Of a DNA stretch of 64,000 nt, positions 1 to 9,374 are shown one piece after another. The stretch covers positions 124,001 to 188,000 of the forward strand of contig NZ_JAGWDK010000002.1 of the NCBI RefSeq assembly GCF_018398875.1, in the 5' to 3' direction. The translations under genes and the position numbers were made by a program. The stretch's first letter is position 1; each line of letters opens with the position of its first letter. Under the pieces are notes generated by a model. It did not search any database and had not been told where the DNA came from. It saw only the letters and a list, made by a program, of their open reading frames with translations. Source of the stretch: Bradyrhizobium sp. sGM-13. Its GTDB lineage: Bacteria; Pseudomonadota; Alphaproteobacteria; Rhizobiales; Xanthobacteraceae.

Positions 1-3000
1 ACCGGCGTAATCAGCGCATCGAGCAAGGTCGCGCTGATAAGCCCGCCGAAGATCGTCACTGCGACGGGATGCAGGATTTCCTTGCCCGGCTCGTCCGCAG
101 CGATAAGCAGTGGCAGCAGCGCAAGCCCCGCAGACAGCGCGGTCATCAGCACGGGCGTCATGCGCTCGAGGCTTCCGCGGATTACAAGCTCCGGCCCGAA
201 CGGCATCCGTTCGTGCAAAGCAAGATTGATGTAGTGGCTTATCTTCAGAATCCCGTTGCGTGTGGCGATTCCCGTCAGTGTGATGAATCCGACCATGCTG
301 GCGACAGATAGCGGCTGGTCGGTCAGCGCCAGCGCGGCGACCGAACCGACCAGCGCCAGCGGGACCCCACCCATGATGATCAAGGCCAGCACGGTGGAGC
401 GATAGCGGCTATAGAGAATCGCAAAGATCAGCGCGAGAGAAAGCGCGGAAAGAATACCGATTCTGCGGCTGGCTTCCTCCTGAGCCTGGAATGTGCCTTC
501 AAGGTTCGCGGTGACGCCCTGCGGCAGGCTCGTTGCCTGCAATTCAGCGCGAATGCGGCGCACGATCTCCGCCATGTCGGTTTTGCCGTCGGAGTTCGCA
601 AGCACGACGATGCGCCTTCGGCCGTTCTCTCTCAGGATTTGGTTCGGTCCATCTGTTTCCTTCACATCTGCTATCTGACGTGCCGGTATCCAGCCGGAGG
701 GGGTCTTGATCAGGAGTTCGCCGAGCTTCTCGGTCGTGCGCAGCCGCTCGGGCAGCCTCATGACCACGTCGTAGCGTTTGTAGCCGTCAACCACGCGCGA
801 GATGACGCGCCCACTCGACAGCCGCGATAATTGTTCCGTAACGGCACCGGGCTGCACGCCATACAAGGCTGCCCGCGTATAATCGACGCGGACTTCGAGT
901 TGCGGAATACGCACCTGCTTTTCGACCTGGAGGTCCTGGATGCCGTCAATCTTGGCGAGCCGTGTACGGAGTTCTTCTGCGCTGTTTCGCAGCGTGTCGA
1001 GGTCGTCGCCGAACAGTTTGAGGGCGAGTTCGGCACGAACGCCTGAGAGCAGGTGATCGAGCCGGTGCGAGATCGGCTGCCCGACATTGATCGAGAGCGG
1101 CAGCACCGAAAGGCGGGAACGAATATCCGCGACGATCTCGGATTTTGGCCGCCGCGAGGGCTTGAGATCGACCTCAAGATCCGAGGAATGGACACCTTCA
1201 GCGTGCTCGTCCAGCTCCGCGCGCCCTGTCCGCCGCCCAACACTGATTACTTCCGGCACATCGAGCAGCAGGCGTTCCGCGATCGATCCCACCCGGCTGG
1301 ATTCCGAGAGCGAAACTCCCGGGGCGAACGCAATATTGATCGTGAAAGTACCCTCATTGAAAGCCGGTAGGAACGCGCGCTTCAAGGCGAATGCGCCCGC
1401 GCCGGCGCCCAACACGGCGAGCGCCGTCAGGCTAAGCAGCAATCCTTTGCGGGCGAAAGCGAACCGGAGCGCCGCATGGTTGGCGGACTTGAGCTTGCGA
1501 ACCAGCCAGCTCTCCCGTTCCATTAGCCGCTTCATCCCCGGTAGCAGGTAGTAGGCCAACACGGGCGTCAGCGTGATCGAAACCAGCAGGCTTGCGAGGA
1601 TCGAGATGATGTAGGCGTGGCCCAGCGGTGCGAACAGTCGTCCCTCGATGCCCGAGAGCGCAAACAGCGGCACGAACACAAGGACGATGATCATCGTGGC
1701 ATAGACAATTCCCGATCGTACTTCGTTGGACGCCGAAACCACCACGTCGAATACTGAACGGGGATTGCCTTGCTCCCTGTTCTCGCGCAGTCGGCGAAAG
1801 ATGTTCTCGACATCGACGACGGCGTCGTCGACCAGTTCGCCGATGGCGATAGCGAGTCCTCCCAGGGTCATCGTATTGATCGAGAGACCGAGCAGCGTGA
1901 AGATAATGGCTGTGGTCAGGATCGAGACCGGGATCGCCGTAAGCGAGATTGCCGTGGTGCGCCAGTTGAGGAGAAACGCGAACAGGATCGCCGCTACGAC
2001 GAGCGCTGCTTCGATCAATACTCGTTCGAGGTTCTGGATCGAGTTTTCAATGAAGTCAGCCTGCCTGAAGATGATTTCGTTGGCTTTCACGCCGGACGGC
2101 AGGCTGGGCTCCAGCTCGGCGAGCGCCTGCGTGATCTGTTGCGTCAGCCGAACTGTGTCGACATTAGGCTGCTTCTCGACCGAGACGATCACAGCGGGCC
2201 TGCTCATATAACCTGCATCGCCGCGTTTGACCTTAGGCGCGAATTCGACGTTCGCCACCTGCCGCAGCAGGATAGGGCGTCCCTCGATGATAGTAACGAC
2301 GATGTTGCGCAGGTCTTCCAGGCTCGTGGTGCGCCCGATATTCCGGATCAGATATTCGCGGGCGTTCTGATCGGTGAATCCACCGCCGGTATTGGTGCCA
2401 AACTGTCTCAGCGCCAGCTCGACCTGTTCATAGCTCACACCGAGTGCGCGCAACGCAGAAGGCAGCGGCGCAATCCGGTACTGACGGACCTCGCCGCCGA
2501 TCGGGATCACTTGCGCGACGCCGGGTATGGAGAGCAGCCGCGGCCTGATCGTGAAATCGGCGATCTCGCGGACCTCCATTGGGGAGGCCGTCTTCGACGT
2601 CACGGCGACCAGCAGAATTTGACCCATAATCGAACTGATGGGCCCGATCTGCGAGGTGACGTTCAACGGCAGTTGGCCTTGTACTTGCGCGAGACGTTCC
2701 GCGACTAGTTGACGGTTGCGGTAGATATCGGTGCCCCAGTCGAACTCCACGTAGACGATCGAAAGGCCGATGCCGGAGACCGACCGCACGCGGCTGACGC
2801 CCGGCACGCCGTTCATCTGGGTTTCGATCGGGAAGCTGACGAGCTGCTCGACTTCCGGCGGGGCGTAGCCTTCCGATTCCGTCATGATCGTGACGGTCGG
2901 ACGATTGAGGTCGGGGAATACGTCGACGGGCAACTGGGGCGCGGTATAAGCGCCGAGCACAACAAGGATGCCCGCGATCGCAAGAACGAGCAGGCGGTTG

Positions 3001-3032
3001 CGGAGGGAGGCGCTGACCAGGAATGTGAACAT
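1..3032 (-). CDS. CzcA/CusA-type heavy-metal RND efflux pump (C-terminus cut by window edge)
   Basis: Inner-membrane proton-driven pump of the HME-RND family, which moves metal ions out through a tripartite complex. The frame stays open from the ATG at 3032 to the window edge, giving about 1010 residues; family members have about 1030-1060, so only the tail is missing. The N-terminus reads [21 protein letters not shown], followed by the periplasmic stretch [13 protein letters not shown] typical of the family. The TM4 motif [15 protein letters not shown] keeps the VD and VEN residues but has AIG where CzcA has DFG, so the metal cannot be read off directly. It starts 12 bp after the adaptor gene, with AAGGA as ribosome site, so the two are one operon. 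Substrate metal unknown. Confidence 0.93.
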   Translation of the reverse strand, partial: MFTFLVSASLRNRLLVLAIAGILVVLGAYTAPQLPVDVFPDLNRPTVTIMTESEGYAPPEVEQLVSFPIETQMNGVPGVSRVRSVSGIGLSIVYVEFDWGTDIYRNRQLVAERLAQVQGQLPLNVTSQIGPISSIMGQILLVAVTSKTASPMEVREIADFTIRPRLLSIPGVAQVIPIGGEVRQYRIAPLPSALRALGVSYEQVELALRQFGTNTGGGFTDQNAREYLIRNIGRTTSLEDLRNIVVTIIEGRPILLRQVANVEFAPKVKRGDAGYMSRPAVIVSVEKQPNVDTVRLTQQITQALAELEPSLPSGVKANEIIFRQADFIENSIQNLERVLIEAALVVAAILFAFLLNWRTTAISLTAIPVSILTTAIIFTLLGLSINTMTLGGLAIAIGELVDDAVVDVENIFRRLRENREQGNPRSVFDVVVSASNEVRSGIVYATMIIVLVFVPLFALSGIEGRLFAPLGHAYIISILASLLVSITLTPVLAYYLLPGMKRLMERESWLVRKLKSANHAALRFAFARKGLLLSLTALAVLGAGAGAFALKRAFLPAFNEGTFTINIAFAPGVSLSESSRVGSIAERLLLDVPEVISVGRRTGRAELDEHAEGVHSSDLEVDLKPSRRPKSEIVADIRSRLSVLPLSINVGQPISHRLDHLLSGVRAELALKLFGDDLDTLRNSAEELRTRLAKIDGIQDLQVEKQVRIPQLEVRVDYTRAALYGVQPGAVTEQLSRLSSGRVISRVVDGYKRYDVVMRLPERLRTTEKLGELLIKTPSGWIPARQIADVKETDGPNQILRENGRRRIVVLANSDGKTDMAEIVRRIRAELQATSLPQGVTANLEGTFQAQEEASRRIGILSALSLALIFAILYSRYRSTVLALIIMGGVPLALVGSVAALALTDQPLSVASMVGFITLTGIATRNGILKISHYINLALHERMPFGPELVIRGSLERMTPVLMTALSAGLALLPLLIAADEPGKEILHPVAVTIFGGLISATLLDALITP

Positions 3033-3044
3033 GAACGTGTTCCT

Positions 3045-4703
3045 TCAGCGCACGTGATCGAGAAGGTCTGCGCCTTGCGACACCACCCGCTTGCCCGGGG
3101 AGAAACCGGACACGATCAGCACCCGGTTGCCGTCGAGGGCCTCCGTGCGCACGCTCCTTGCCACGAACCGCTCAGGCGCGACGTGCTCGTACACGAAATC
3201 CTGGCCATTCGACGCGCGCACGACACTGCTGCGCGGCACCGCAAGACCTTCTTTTGTTTCGTCGGTGGCGGCCAGCACAGTCAGGAACTGGCCGGCCCTG
3301 AGCCCCGCCGTGTCGCCCGTTACGGCAAAATGCACCGGCACCGACTGACTGCGGTCGGCGAAGCCGGTACCCCGATAGGTGAGGTCGTAATTTCTGCCCG
3401 TATAGGTCGACGCCCGTGCACCCTGCGATGGTTCGACGGTCTCGAAGCTGAGCGCTTCGACCCAAAGCCGCGCGGGATCGATAATGTTGAAGACCACGGA
3501 GCTTGGCTGGACGATTTGGCCGGCCACGGCGCTGCCTTCAGCGATGACGCCCGCGACCGGGGCAATCAGCGGTTCGGGTTCGCGGCGCGATTTTTCAATC
3601 GATGCGCGCCGCTCGCGCAGCCCTTCCAGCTCCAGCCGCGTGTCCTCGAGTTGGGTCCGGGAAATGGCGCCCGACGGCGCAAGTTGTTCGTAACGCGCGA
3701 ACCTGCGTTCCACGATCGAGATTTGCTGATCGAGCTCGCCCTGCCGCTGCCGCATGTCGGAAATATCGATCGCCTGAATCGGCGGCGTGACATAGCCCAG
3801 GATATCGCCCTGTTTGACCCGTGTGCCCAGCCGAGGAAAACCCTCCGGCGGCGCGGAAAGCCGGCCGCCCACGGCGGATTGCACATACCCGCTGGCATTG
3901 GGATCGGGAATGATCCTGCCTGGAAGTTCGGTAACCTTCCTGTGCTTCGCCTGTTCGGCGACCAGCGTCCGCAGCGCAAATATCCGCTGCACCGCCTTGG
4001 GCACGAACACCGTCCCATCCGGCAGGCGCTGGGCGCGCTCTCCTGAAACGGCGCTGATCGCGACTTGCGCCTTGTCTTCCTCATGGCCGTGGCCTTCATG
4101 CGCTTTCGTCTCGCGGACCTCGGTGAGCGCAGCAAGGATGACGATGATGGCCGCCGCTCGTCGCCCACGGAGCGCCACGGCCGTTAGCAGCGCGCCTGCC
4201 ACCACGCCGCCTAGAGCGAGAAGAATCGAAGTCTGGCCAATGCGTTCGCCATGCGTCGCTGCATCTGGCAAGGCACTTTGCGCCGTCTCACGCGCAGTCT
4301 GAATCGTCATTGGCAAAATGTCGGTGGCGTCTGCCACCGTAACGGTAAAAATGAGTTCGGTACGTCCGTTCTTTGCCAGCCACGGCGCCGCTAGTCGGTA
4401 TGTGCCGTCGGCATTCTCGGTAGCCCTTATGGAGCCGCCGGGAGTTTCAACTTCAAGTATCGCACCGGTCACCGGCTCGTTCGTAGCGAACCGGTCGAGA
4501 TGGATCTCAAGATGGTCGCCGCGGGCGACGGCAACGATCTCGAATGCGTTGGAATCGGCCTCGCCACGCGGCAACGCGCCTGCCGAGACGGCAGGTTGTT
4601 CGCCATGGTCATGACCCTCATGAGCGGAAGCGGGAGCGATCGCAGGGCACAGAGCTGCGACTGCCGCGAGAGCACGCAGGGCGCGCCCGAAATAGGAAAG
4701 CAT
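3045..4703 (-). CDS. RND periplasmic adaptor (HlyD/CzcB family) with fused N-terminal domain
   Basis: Membrane-fusion subunit linking the RND pump to an outer-membrane channel. It has 552 residues, longer than usual CzcB/CusB proteins (about 400). Residues 1-27 are a signal peptide; a His motif HEGHDHGE follows; residues about 55-135 form a beta-rich domain of the kind seen in YtkA/FixH-like proteins (inference); residues about 158-195 are hydrophobic; a second His motif HEGHGHEED lies at about 202-210; the adaptor proper runs from about 225 to the end, with a coiled coil (RQRQGELDQQISIVERRF) and a lipoyl-type region (APVAGVIAEGSAV). The start has GAAGGA at good spacing. It looks like two proteins fused in frame, each beginning with a His-rich metal-binding stretch. 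Confidence 0.9.
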   Translation of the reverse strand: MLSYFGRALRALAAVAALCPAIAPASAHEGHDHGEQPAVSAGALPRGEADSNAFEIVAVARGDHLEIHLDRFATNEPVTGAILEVETPGGSIRATENADGTYRLAAPWLAKNGRTELIFTVTVADATDILPMTIQTARETAQSALPDAATHGERIGQTSILLALGGVVAGALLTAVALRGRRAAAIIVILAALTEVRETKAHEGHGHEEDKAQVAISAVSGERAQRLPDGTVFVPKAVQRIFALRTLVAEQAKHRKVTELPGRIIPDPNASGYVQSAVGGRLSAPPEGFPRLGTRVKQGDILGYVTPPIQAIDISDMRQRQGELDQQISIVERRFARYEQLAPSGAISRTQLEDTRLELEGLRERRASIEKSRREPEPLIAPVAGVIAEGSAVAGQIVQPSSVVFNIIDPARLWVEALSFETVEPSQGARASTYTGRNYDLTYRGTGFADRSQSVPVHFAVTGDTAGLRAGQFLTVLAATDETKEGLAVPRSSVVRASNGQDFVYEHVAPERFVARSVRTEALDGNRVLIVSGFSPGKRVVSQGADLLDHVR

Positions 4704-4782
4704 ACCAAGAATCCTTCAGTCTGAATGACCGTCAGCCGCCGGCCGTAACGCGGGCCGCGCAAAATTCACTGATCGTTTGCGT

Positions 4783-5202
4783 TCAGATGAAGTATTTGGG
4801 AGGGCGCCTGAGGGAATCAGGCGCGCGGTCTGGCCCTATCGGGGACGGGACAAATGCGACACGTGTTGTCGACCGAGGCAGGGAGACCAGTTGCACAAAG
4901 CTCGGCAACCCGGCCGCACAGCAAGCGGCGCATGTAAACGTGCAGCAGGCGCCGACGCAGTTCCGGTCAGAAGAGGCGGGTGTTTCGGTTTGTCTCCGCT
5001 GAGCCTGTTGCAACGCTACTTGCGTCACCGCCCGTTCGGATGGATTAAAGGCGGCATGACCAGGGGCGCCATGGATATCAGCGGCAGCATGGTGTGCATG
5101 GCCGACATGGGCTTGGGCAACAGAGGGCGCGATTGAAAGCACGATCAGGACGATCGCGGCTCGCAGTGCGCATATAACTAGTTGCTTCAGCATGACATCC
5201 AA
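4783..5202 (-). CDS. small exported Cys-rich protein of the metal-efflux operon
   Basis: 139 residues, or 136 if the second Met at 5193 is used. A hydrophobic leader ends near SVAQA and is followed by a His-rich segment (HVGHAHHAAADIHG). A Cys cluster with six cysteines (CVGACCTFTCAACC) lies in the middle. The C-terminal end PDSLRRPPKYFI resembles the end of DUF2946-type proteins, which often accompany metal-resistance genes. It lies 79 bp upstream of the adaptor gene on the same strand, so it is probably the first gene of the efflux operon. A role in periplasmic metal binding is inference from the His and Cys content; no enzymatic motif is visible. Confidence 0.65.
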   Translation of the reverse strand: MDVMLKQLVICALRAAIVLIVLSIAPSVAQAHVGHAHHAAADIHGAPGHAAFNPSERAVTQVALQQAQRRQTETPASSDRNCVGACCTFTCAACCAAGLPSFVQLVSLPRSTTRVAFVPSPIGPDRAPDSLRRPPKYFI

Positions 5203-5274
5203 TTATAGCACACTTGGGCAGCGCTTTGGAACTCCTGGGACCACTATGAATTGTCGCGGGAGTAGGAGGCCGGG

Positions 5275-5484
5275 ATGCATACCGAGATCAACATTTTCGA
5301 CAAACCCATCGAGCGCATCAGGAAAGCCTGCGAGCTGATGGGCCTTGGCGCCGATTTCGAACGCAAGCTGCCGGAGCTCGAAACCCATCTTGAAGGGCTG
5401 GTGGCCGAAGGCGAAACCAGCGAGGAACGACTGACCGTGAGCGGTCTGACCTTCGTCAAGCAGGCACAAGACGGATCTGCGTGA
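5275..5484 (+). CDS. hypothetical protein, 69 aa
   Basis: I do not recognise the family. The protein starts MHTEINIFDKPIERIRKACE and is acidic and predicted mostly helical, with no signal peptide or membrane segment. The ATG is preceded by a strong ribosome site (GTAGGAGGCCGGG), which is the main reason for calling this strand rather than the overlapping open frame on the other strand. It stands alone between the efflux operon and a convergent small gene. Confidence 0.6.
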   Translation: MHTEINIFDKPIERIRKACELMGLGADFERKLPELETHLEGLVAEGETSEERLTVSGLTFVKQAQDGSA

Positions 5485-5502
5485 AGCCCTGGCAAGGCGG
5501 CG

Positions 5503-5727
5503 TCAGGAAATTTCGTCTGGAAGCCTCCAGGCCGGATCCGGCGCGCAACACTCTTCCCTGATTTCCTTCACGTGATAGCGGGTCAACAGAACCGCCCCGC
5601 CGGCTTTGTCGGCAACGGGAAGATCGGAGATCAGGGAAACGTCGAGGGCTTGCTTCCAGACCTCTGCCTCGGTCGGCAGGCCAGGACCGATCTGCCTGTC
5701 GTCGGCGAACAGCGCGTAGTAGGGCAC
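5503..5727 (-). CDS. hypothetical protein, 74 aa
   Basis: Starts at a GTG with GGGAGAGG seven bases upstream. The protein (VPYYALFADDRQIGPGLPTE...) is soluble, with no signal peptide, membrane segment or motif I can assign. It is convergent with the 69-residue gene, with an 18-bp gap. The strand choice rests on the ribosome site and on balanced amino-acid composition; function unknown. Confidence 0.5.
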   Translation of the reverse strand: MPYYALFADDRQIGPGLPTEAEVWKQALDVSLISDLPVADKAGGAVLLTRYHVKEIREECCAPDPAWRLPDEIS

Positions 5728-5745
5728 AAGCCTCTCCCAATCAAA

Positions 5746-5778
5746 ACCCCGCCAGCTATCTGAGATAACTGACGGGGC
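5746..5778. terminator. bidirectional hairpin terminator
   Basis: Near-perfect inverted repeat: CCCCG...CAG.TATCT, then AGATA..CTG..CGGGG, flanked by T-rich sequence on the + side (CTTTTG) and on the - side (TTTTGATT). It separates the small gene ending at 5503 from the next + strand gene. Confidence 0.6.
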
Positions 5779-6001
5779 TTTTGAGCTGATAATTCCGGTG
5801 GATTTCTCCTTCCTGAACTACCTGCTCACCCCTCTAACGCCGGACGGCGGATGTCGTTCCCAATTTTTTCGGTTGCGAGTGAAAGAAATGGCGCGGCCCC
5901 GCCGATTTGAACGCTTTCGGAAGTCCGCCTCAATCGCGTGGAACTATTGCCGCTTTTTCCTGCTTGAGAGCGGCATCATCAACCCCGGAGCGGAATGGCC
6001 C

Positions 6002-6262
6002 ATGCGCAAACTACTGTTTGGAATCGCACTCACACTACCGATCGCTTTCATGTCCCCGGCAACGGCGATGCCCCGCGGCTACCCGCTGATCCACGACTCT
6101 CTGGTCACGGGAGATCTGATCGAAGTAAAGGGCGGGCACGGCCGCGGGCACGGTTGGGGCCGCGGGCACGGTTACCGTCCGTTCGGTTGGAGCCGCGGCC
6201 GAAAAGTCGGTTGGCGCGGCCGTGGCTGCCCGCCCGGTCACTGGAAGAAGGGCTGGTGCTGA
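6002..6262 (+). CDS. small secreted Gly/His/Arg-rich protein
   Basis: 86 residues. A clear signal peptide (MRKLLFGIALTLPIAFMSPATA) is followed by a tail of Gly, His, Arg and Trp with GHGRGHGWGRGHGYR-type repetition and two cysteines near the C-terminus. The open frame extends 68 codons upstream, but the signal peptide fixes the start at 6002. Similar short exported proteins are common in Bradyrhizobium and have no known function; binding of metal or polyanion is only a guess from the composition. Confidence 0.7.
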   Translation: MRKLLFGIALTLPIAFMSPATAMPRGYPLIHDSLVTGDLIEVKGGHGRGHGWGRGHGYRPFGWSRGRKVGWRGRGCPPGHWKKGWC

Positions 6263-6296
6263 AATCGGACGGCCAGCCACTTTCCCTCTAGGGCGG

Positions 6297-7049
6297 CTAC
6301 AAGGCCCGTGCCGCGTTGCCCTTGAACAGGATTGGGCCGGTCGGCCGTCCGATGGGTGAGCCGCCTTCAGGCTCCAGCGTGATCTCGAACAGTTGGTCTT
6401 GCACGGTTTCCGGCAGCGACTCCAGGTCGAGCTGCAGCGTGCGCGACTGACCGGTGACGCCGATCGATTTCGGGCCAATCGCGCGATCCCACAAGGTCCA
6501 AACCTGCAGCGTGCGGCCGGGAGGAACCTCGATCGGCCGCAACGGTATCAGCTCGACCCGGCCGTTCGAAAAGGCGTTGACGATGGCGCCGGCCTCTTTC
6601 GTCGTGTCGTTCACCAGCACGGCGACGTAAATCGGCTTGCGCTGGGCGAGCGCGATCATATCATGACGAAGCTGGCGCGACGTCGCCAACGCACCGACCA
6701 TGATCGCCGCAAAAAACAGCGCGGCGAAGGCGCCGCCGATACCGAGGCCGCGCCAGAACCGGATGTTGTCCCACAGTGTGGCGCCGCGCAGCGCGGCGCG
6801 CGCGGAGGGCAGGGCGTCGATCGGCGCGATTCTGGTTGCATCCACGATGCGCTGCCAAAGCGCCGGGCTCGGTGGTGTTTCCTCGGCAGTGAGATCGAGG
6901 TCCGCAAGCCGTTCCCGCCACGCGCTGACAGCCTGAGCAAACGATTGGCCGGTTGCAATGCGCCGTTCGGCGGCGGCGTGCTCTGCACCGTCAAGGAGGC
7001 CCATCACGTAATCGGCGGCCATGGCGTTATCGGCGTCGTGCGGGTTCAT
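6297..7049 (-). CDS. membrane anti-sigma factor, RskA family
   Basis: 250 residues. The N-terminal cytoplasmic part (MNPHDADNAMAADYVMGLLDG...) matches the anti-sigma domain of RskA/ChrR-type proteins, which hold an ECF sigma factor inactive. A single membrane segment (LGIGGAFAALFFAAIMVGALA) lies at about residues 116-136, and the C-terminal periplasmic domain (about 150-250) matches the RskA extracytoplasmic domain (RTLQVWTLWDRAIGPKSIGV). Its ATG overlaps the sigma gene's TGA as ATGA, so the two are translationally coupled. The signal sensed is not visible. Confidence 0.88.
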   Translation of the reverse strand: MNPHDADNAMAADYVMGLLDGAEHAAAERRIATGQSFAQAVSAWRERLADLDLTAEETPPSPALWQRIVDATRIAPIDALPSARAALRGATLWDNIRFWRGLGIGGAFAALFFAAIMVGALATSRQLRHDMIALAQRKPIYVAVLVNDTTKEAGAIVNAFSNGRVELIPLRPIEVPPGRTLQVWTLWDRAIGPKSIGVTGQSRTLQLDLESLPETVQDQLFEITLEPEGGSPIGRPTGPILFKGNAARAL

Positions 7050-7639
7050 CCCATGCACTCCTGCAACGCAAAGAGGCTGCGCCGTACCCAGCTCTTGACC
7101 GTGCCGAGCGGAACCTTGAGCCGTCCCGCCAATTCGCCGTGGCTCATGCCGTGAACATAGGCCAGCACCACGACGTCGCGGCGGGGGCGGTCGATCTGCT
7201 CGAGACACCGGCGCAGCGCGCTGGTCTCCGGCATTCGTGACAGAGTGGTCTCGCAGTCGACATCCGCGACGCTTTCATCTGATGCTTCGTAGCGGTGCTC
7301 ATCGCGATGAATACTGAGGGCACGGTTGCGCACCACCGCATATAGCCAGCTCCGCGCGCTGCCGCGGCGCGGATCGAAGCCGGCCGCGCCGCGCCAGATC
7401 CGGATAAAGGCGTCGTGCACCGCCTCTTCCGCTAGGTCCTGCCGAAACAGGATGCGGCGCGCGATGCCGACCATGCGCGGCGCCTCGCTGTCGTAGATCA
7501 CGCGCAATGCGGTGCGGTCGCCGGCCGCGCAGCGCGCCAGGGCCGCGGCAAGCTGCGCCTCGCGCTCCCCATCGAACAGGGCAGGAGCCTGCAGGTTGGC
7601 GGTGATGGTGCCATTTCCAGTCATGTCTATGCCTTGCAT
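7046..7639 (-). CDS. ECF RNA polymerase sigma factor
   Basis: About 197 residues. Region 2 is seen in YDSEAPRMVGIARRILFRQDLAEEAVHDAFIRIW, with the DAFIRIW core-binding motif. Region 4 is a helix-turn-helix (MSHGELAGRLKVPLGTVKSWVRRS). The frame runs further upstream; the Met at 7639 is preferred, and 7624 is possible. It is coupled to the anti-sigma gene by a 4-base overlap and divergent from the exported DUF4394-type gene starting at 7778, so a shared regulatory region between 7640 and 7777 is likely. Such pairs usually activate their own promoter and a small envelope regulon. Confidence 0.9.
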   Translation of the reverse strand: MQGIDMTGNGTITANLQAPALFDGEREAQLAAALARCAAGDRTALRVIYDSEAPRMVGIARRILFRQDLAEEAVHDAFIRIWRGAAGFDPRRGSARSWLYAVVRNRALSIHRDEHRYEASDESVADVDCETTLSRMPETSALRRCLEQIDRPRRDVVVLAYVHGMSHGELAGRLKVPLGTVKSWVRRSLFALQECMG

Positions 7640-7777
7640 AGTTGTTCTACCTTGAGATGCGGCATTTGGAGGCATGTGCCGAAAATAATTTTCAGCGTGC
7701 TGCATCCGTTTCGCCGCGCCGCCGGTAACCCGCTGTGTTGGTCCCGAGAGGATCATAGCAACACAGGGAGCTCACCA

Positions 7778-8554
7778 ATGAATTATCGTTCGATTTTCGC
7801 CGCTTCGGCCGCACTATTGCTGTCATCCGCAGCCGCCAACGCCGCGCAGGTCGCAGCCCTGATGGGCGGCGACACCATTGCGATGGTCGATACCGCGCAG
7901 AAGAAGGCGACCGGGTCGGTCAAGGTCACCGGCATTTCCGGTGCGCTGGTCGGCATCGACGTACGTCCGGCTGACGGCATGCTCTATGGACTGGTTGACG
8001 ATGGCACCATTGTGACCATTGCGATGGACGGCAAGGCCACGGTGAAGTCGAAGCTCGACGTCATGCTTGCCAAGGGCGTGGCCGCGACGGTGGATTTCAA
8101 TCCGGTGGCGGATCGCCTGCGCGTGATGGGCGCGGACGGGATGAACCTGCGGGCGAATGTCGATGACGGCAAGGTGACCAAGGACGGCAATCACAAGTTT
8201 GCCGATGGCGACATGCACAAGGGCGAAAAGCCGAACATAGTCGCCGGCGCCTATATCAATTCGGTGAAGGGCGCAAAGGAGACGGCATTGTTCAACGTCG
8301 ACGGCACCATCGGCAGATTGATCAAGCAGGCGCCGCCGAATGACGGCGTGCTCGGCGCGATCGGCAAGCTCGGGATCAAGGCGGATACCGTCGCGTTTGA
8401 CATCTGGTCCGACGGTAACGGCAAGAACGAAGCCTGGCTGATGGCGGGCGGCACGCTCTACAGCATCGACCTCGCGACCGGAAAGGCGACCGAGGCTGCA
8501 AAGATCGCCGGCGTCAACGGCACGGTCAAGGACATCGCCATCATGGGAATGTAG
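7778..8554 (+). CDS. exported DUF4394-type protein
   Basis: 258 residues. A signal peptide (MNYRSIFAASAALLLSSAAANA) is followed by repeated beta-strand motifs (GISGALVGIDVRPADGMLYGL, ATVDFNPVADRLRVMGADG), the pattern of the DUF4394 domain, a beta-propeller-like extracytoplasmic domain of unknown function. The ATG has GGGAG upstream. It is divergent from the ECF sigma/anti-sigma pair, so it is a plausible target of that sigma factor; this is inference from position only. Confidence 0.82.
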   Translation: MNYRSIFAASAALLLSSAAANAAQVAALMGGDTIAMVDTAQKKATGSVKVTGISGALVGIDVRPADGMLYGLVDDGTIVTIAMDGKATVKSKLDVMLAKGVAATVDFNPVADRLRVMGADGMNLRANVDDGKVTKDGNHKFADGDMHKGEKPNIVAGAYINSVKGAKETALFNVDGTIGRLIKQAPPNDGVLGAIGKLGIKADTVAFDIWSDGNGKNEAWLMAGGTLYSIDLATGKATEAAKIAGVNGTVKDIAIMGM

Positions 8555-8644
8555 CCGACCGCCGCCATCGCTGGACGCCTGGATTCTGCCGGTTGCTTGC
8601 GCGACCGGCAGAAGTTTCCGGTGAATTCGGGCTCAGCCAGGTGC

Positions 8645-9012
8645 TTACGCCTTCTTCAGCGTCTCGAGCGCGTCGGTGGTGGTGTTTCCGACCGATATGC
8701 CGAGCTCGCTTCCGCGCGCGCGGCGAGCGCATCGCCACCTGCGGCCTTGCACGCCTCGGCACGGCACAGTTTCAGTACATGACGGCCGGCGGGCTCGCGC
8801 CGAAAATCATGATAGAACGTGAACACGCCGTGCACCTCGGCGCGCGAAAGACGAAGCGCGGATGCGATCATCGGAATGGCGGGCTCCGGCACGTAGCCGA
8901 ACGCCTCTTGCATCGCGTGCAGGATCAGCAGCGTCGCGCCTTCGAGTTTCTCGTGCTCGGCAATGATCTCAGCGCCGCGCGCGTCATTCCAGGGTTCGTA
9001 TGCTGATGTCAT
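8645..9012 (-). pseudogene. fdsG: truncated, frameshifted fdsG (NAD-dependent formate dehydrogenase gamma subunit)
   Basis: The first ~100 residues match FdsG/NuoE-type [2Fe-2S] thioredoxin-fold subunits: MTSAYEPWNDARGAEIIAEH, then LILHAMQEAFGYVPEPAIPMIA, VHGVFTFYHDF and HVLKLCRAEACKAAGGDALAARAE. After AARAE the frame breaks. A +1 frame continues as ELGISVGNTTTD, as in FdsG, then ends in an unrelated ALETLKKA and stop at 8645. The last two cluster cysteines (the YCLGLC region) are absent, and no fdsB, fdsA, fdsC or fdsD follows, only the end of the DUF4394 gene. This is the scar of a deleted formate dehydrogenase operon. The in-frame reading ends at 8656. Confidence 0.75.
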
Positions 9013-9374
9013 TCTCGCTCTCATCAGAGGTTGTGCTCCGATGAGTAGGGAATTGCGCGGGATATCAATAAAGCTGTCTCATGTCGCGATTTCAAAACGC
9101 GATGAAGCGGCGCGTAAGGTGAAACATAGGCAAAGCCTATGACCGACACGGCAAGCGGATGGCGTTTGGTCGACAAGCGCGGTGGGTTACGCGGGATGAA
9201 TACGTATGCAGCGGTTACGAGCCTGCCCGCTCGATAGGGCGTAAAAATTGGACAACATGAATGTCGAATTTCCGTCCCTCGGACGCCGTTTTGAAGTACT
9301 GGCGCCTTCACGCCCGTGCTATTTGTGGCACTTGGGCGACCGCCCATACGGCCAAATTTCGTGGGATTTTCTCG
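9013..9374. other. intergenic region between fdsG remnant and LysR gene
   Basis: About 360 bases without a convincing gene. It should hold the divergent promoters of the former fds operon and of the LysR gene. An open frame continues upstream of the chosen LysR start to 9261, but that stretch (MSNFRPSDAVLKYW...) does not look like a LysR N-terminus. No clear LysR box was identified by eye. Confidence 0.4.

Noticed and set aside
2709..4046. 445-codon open frame on the + strand
   Set aside because: It is antisense to the RND adaptor and pump genes, which have clear domains. Its Arg/His/Asp-rich composition is typical of a shadow frame in high-GC DNA.
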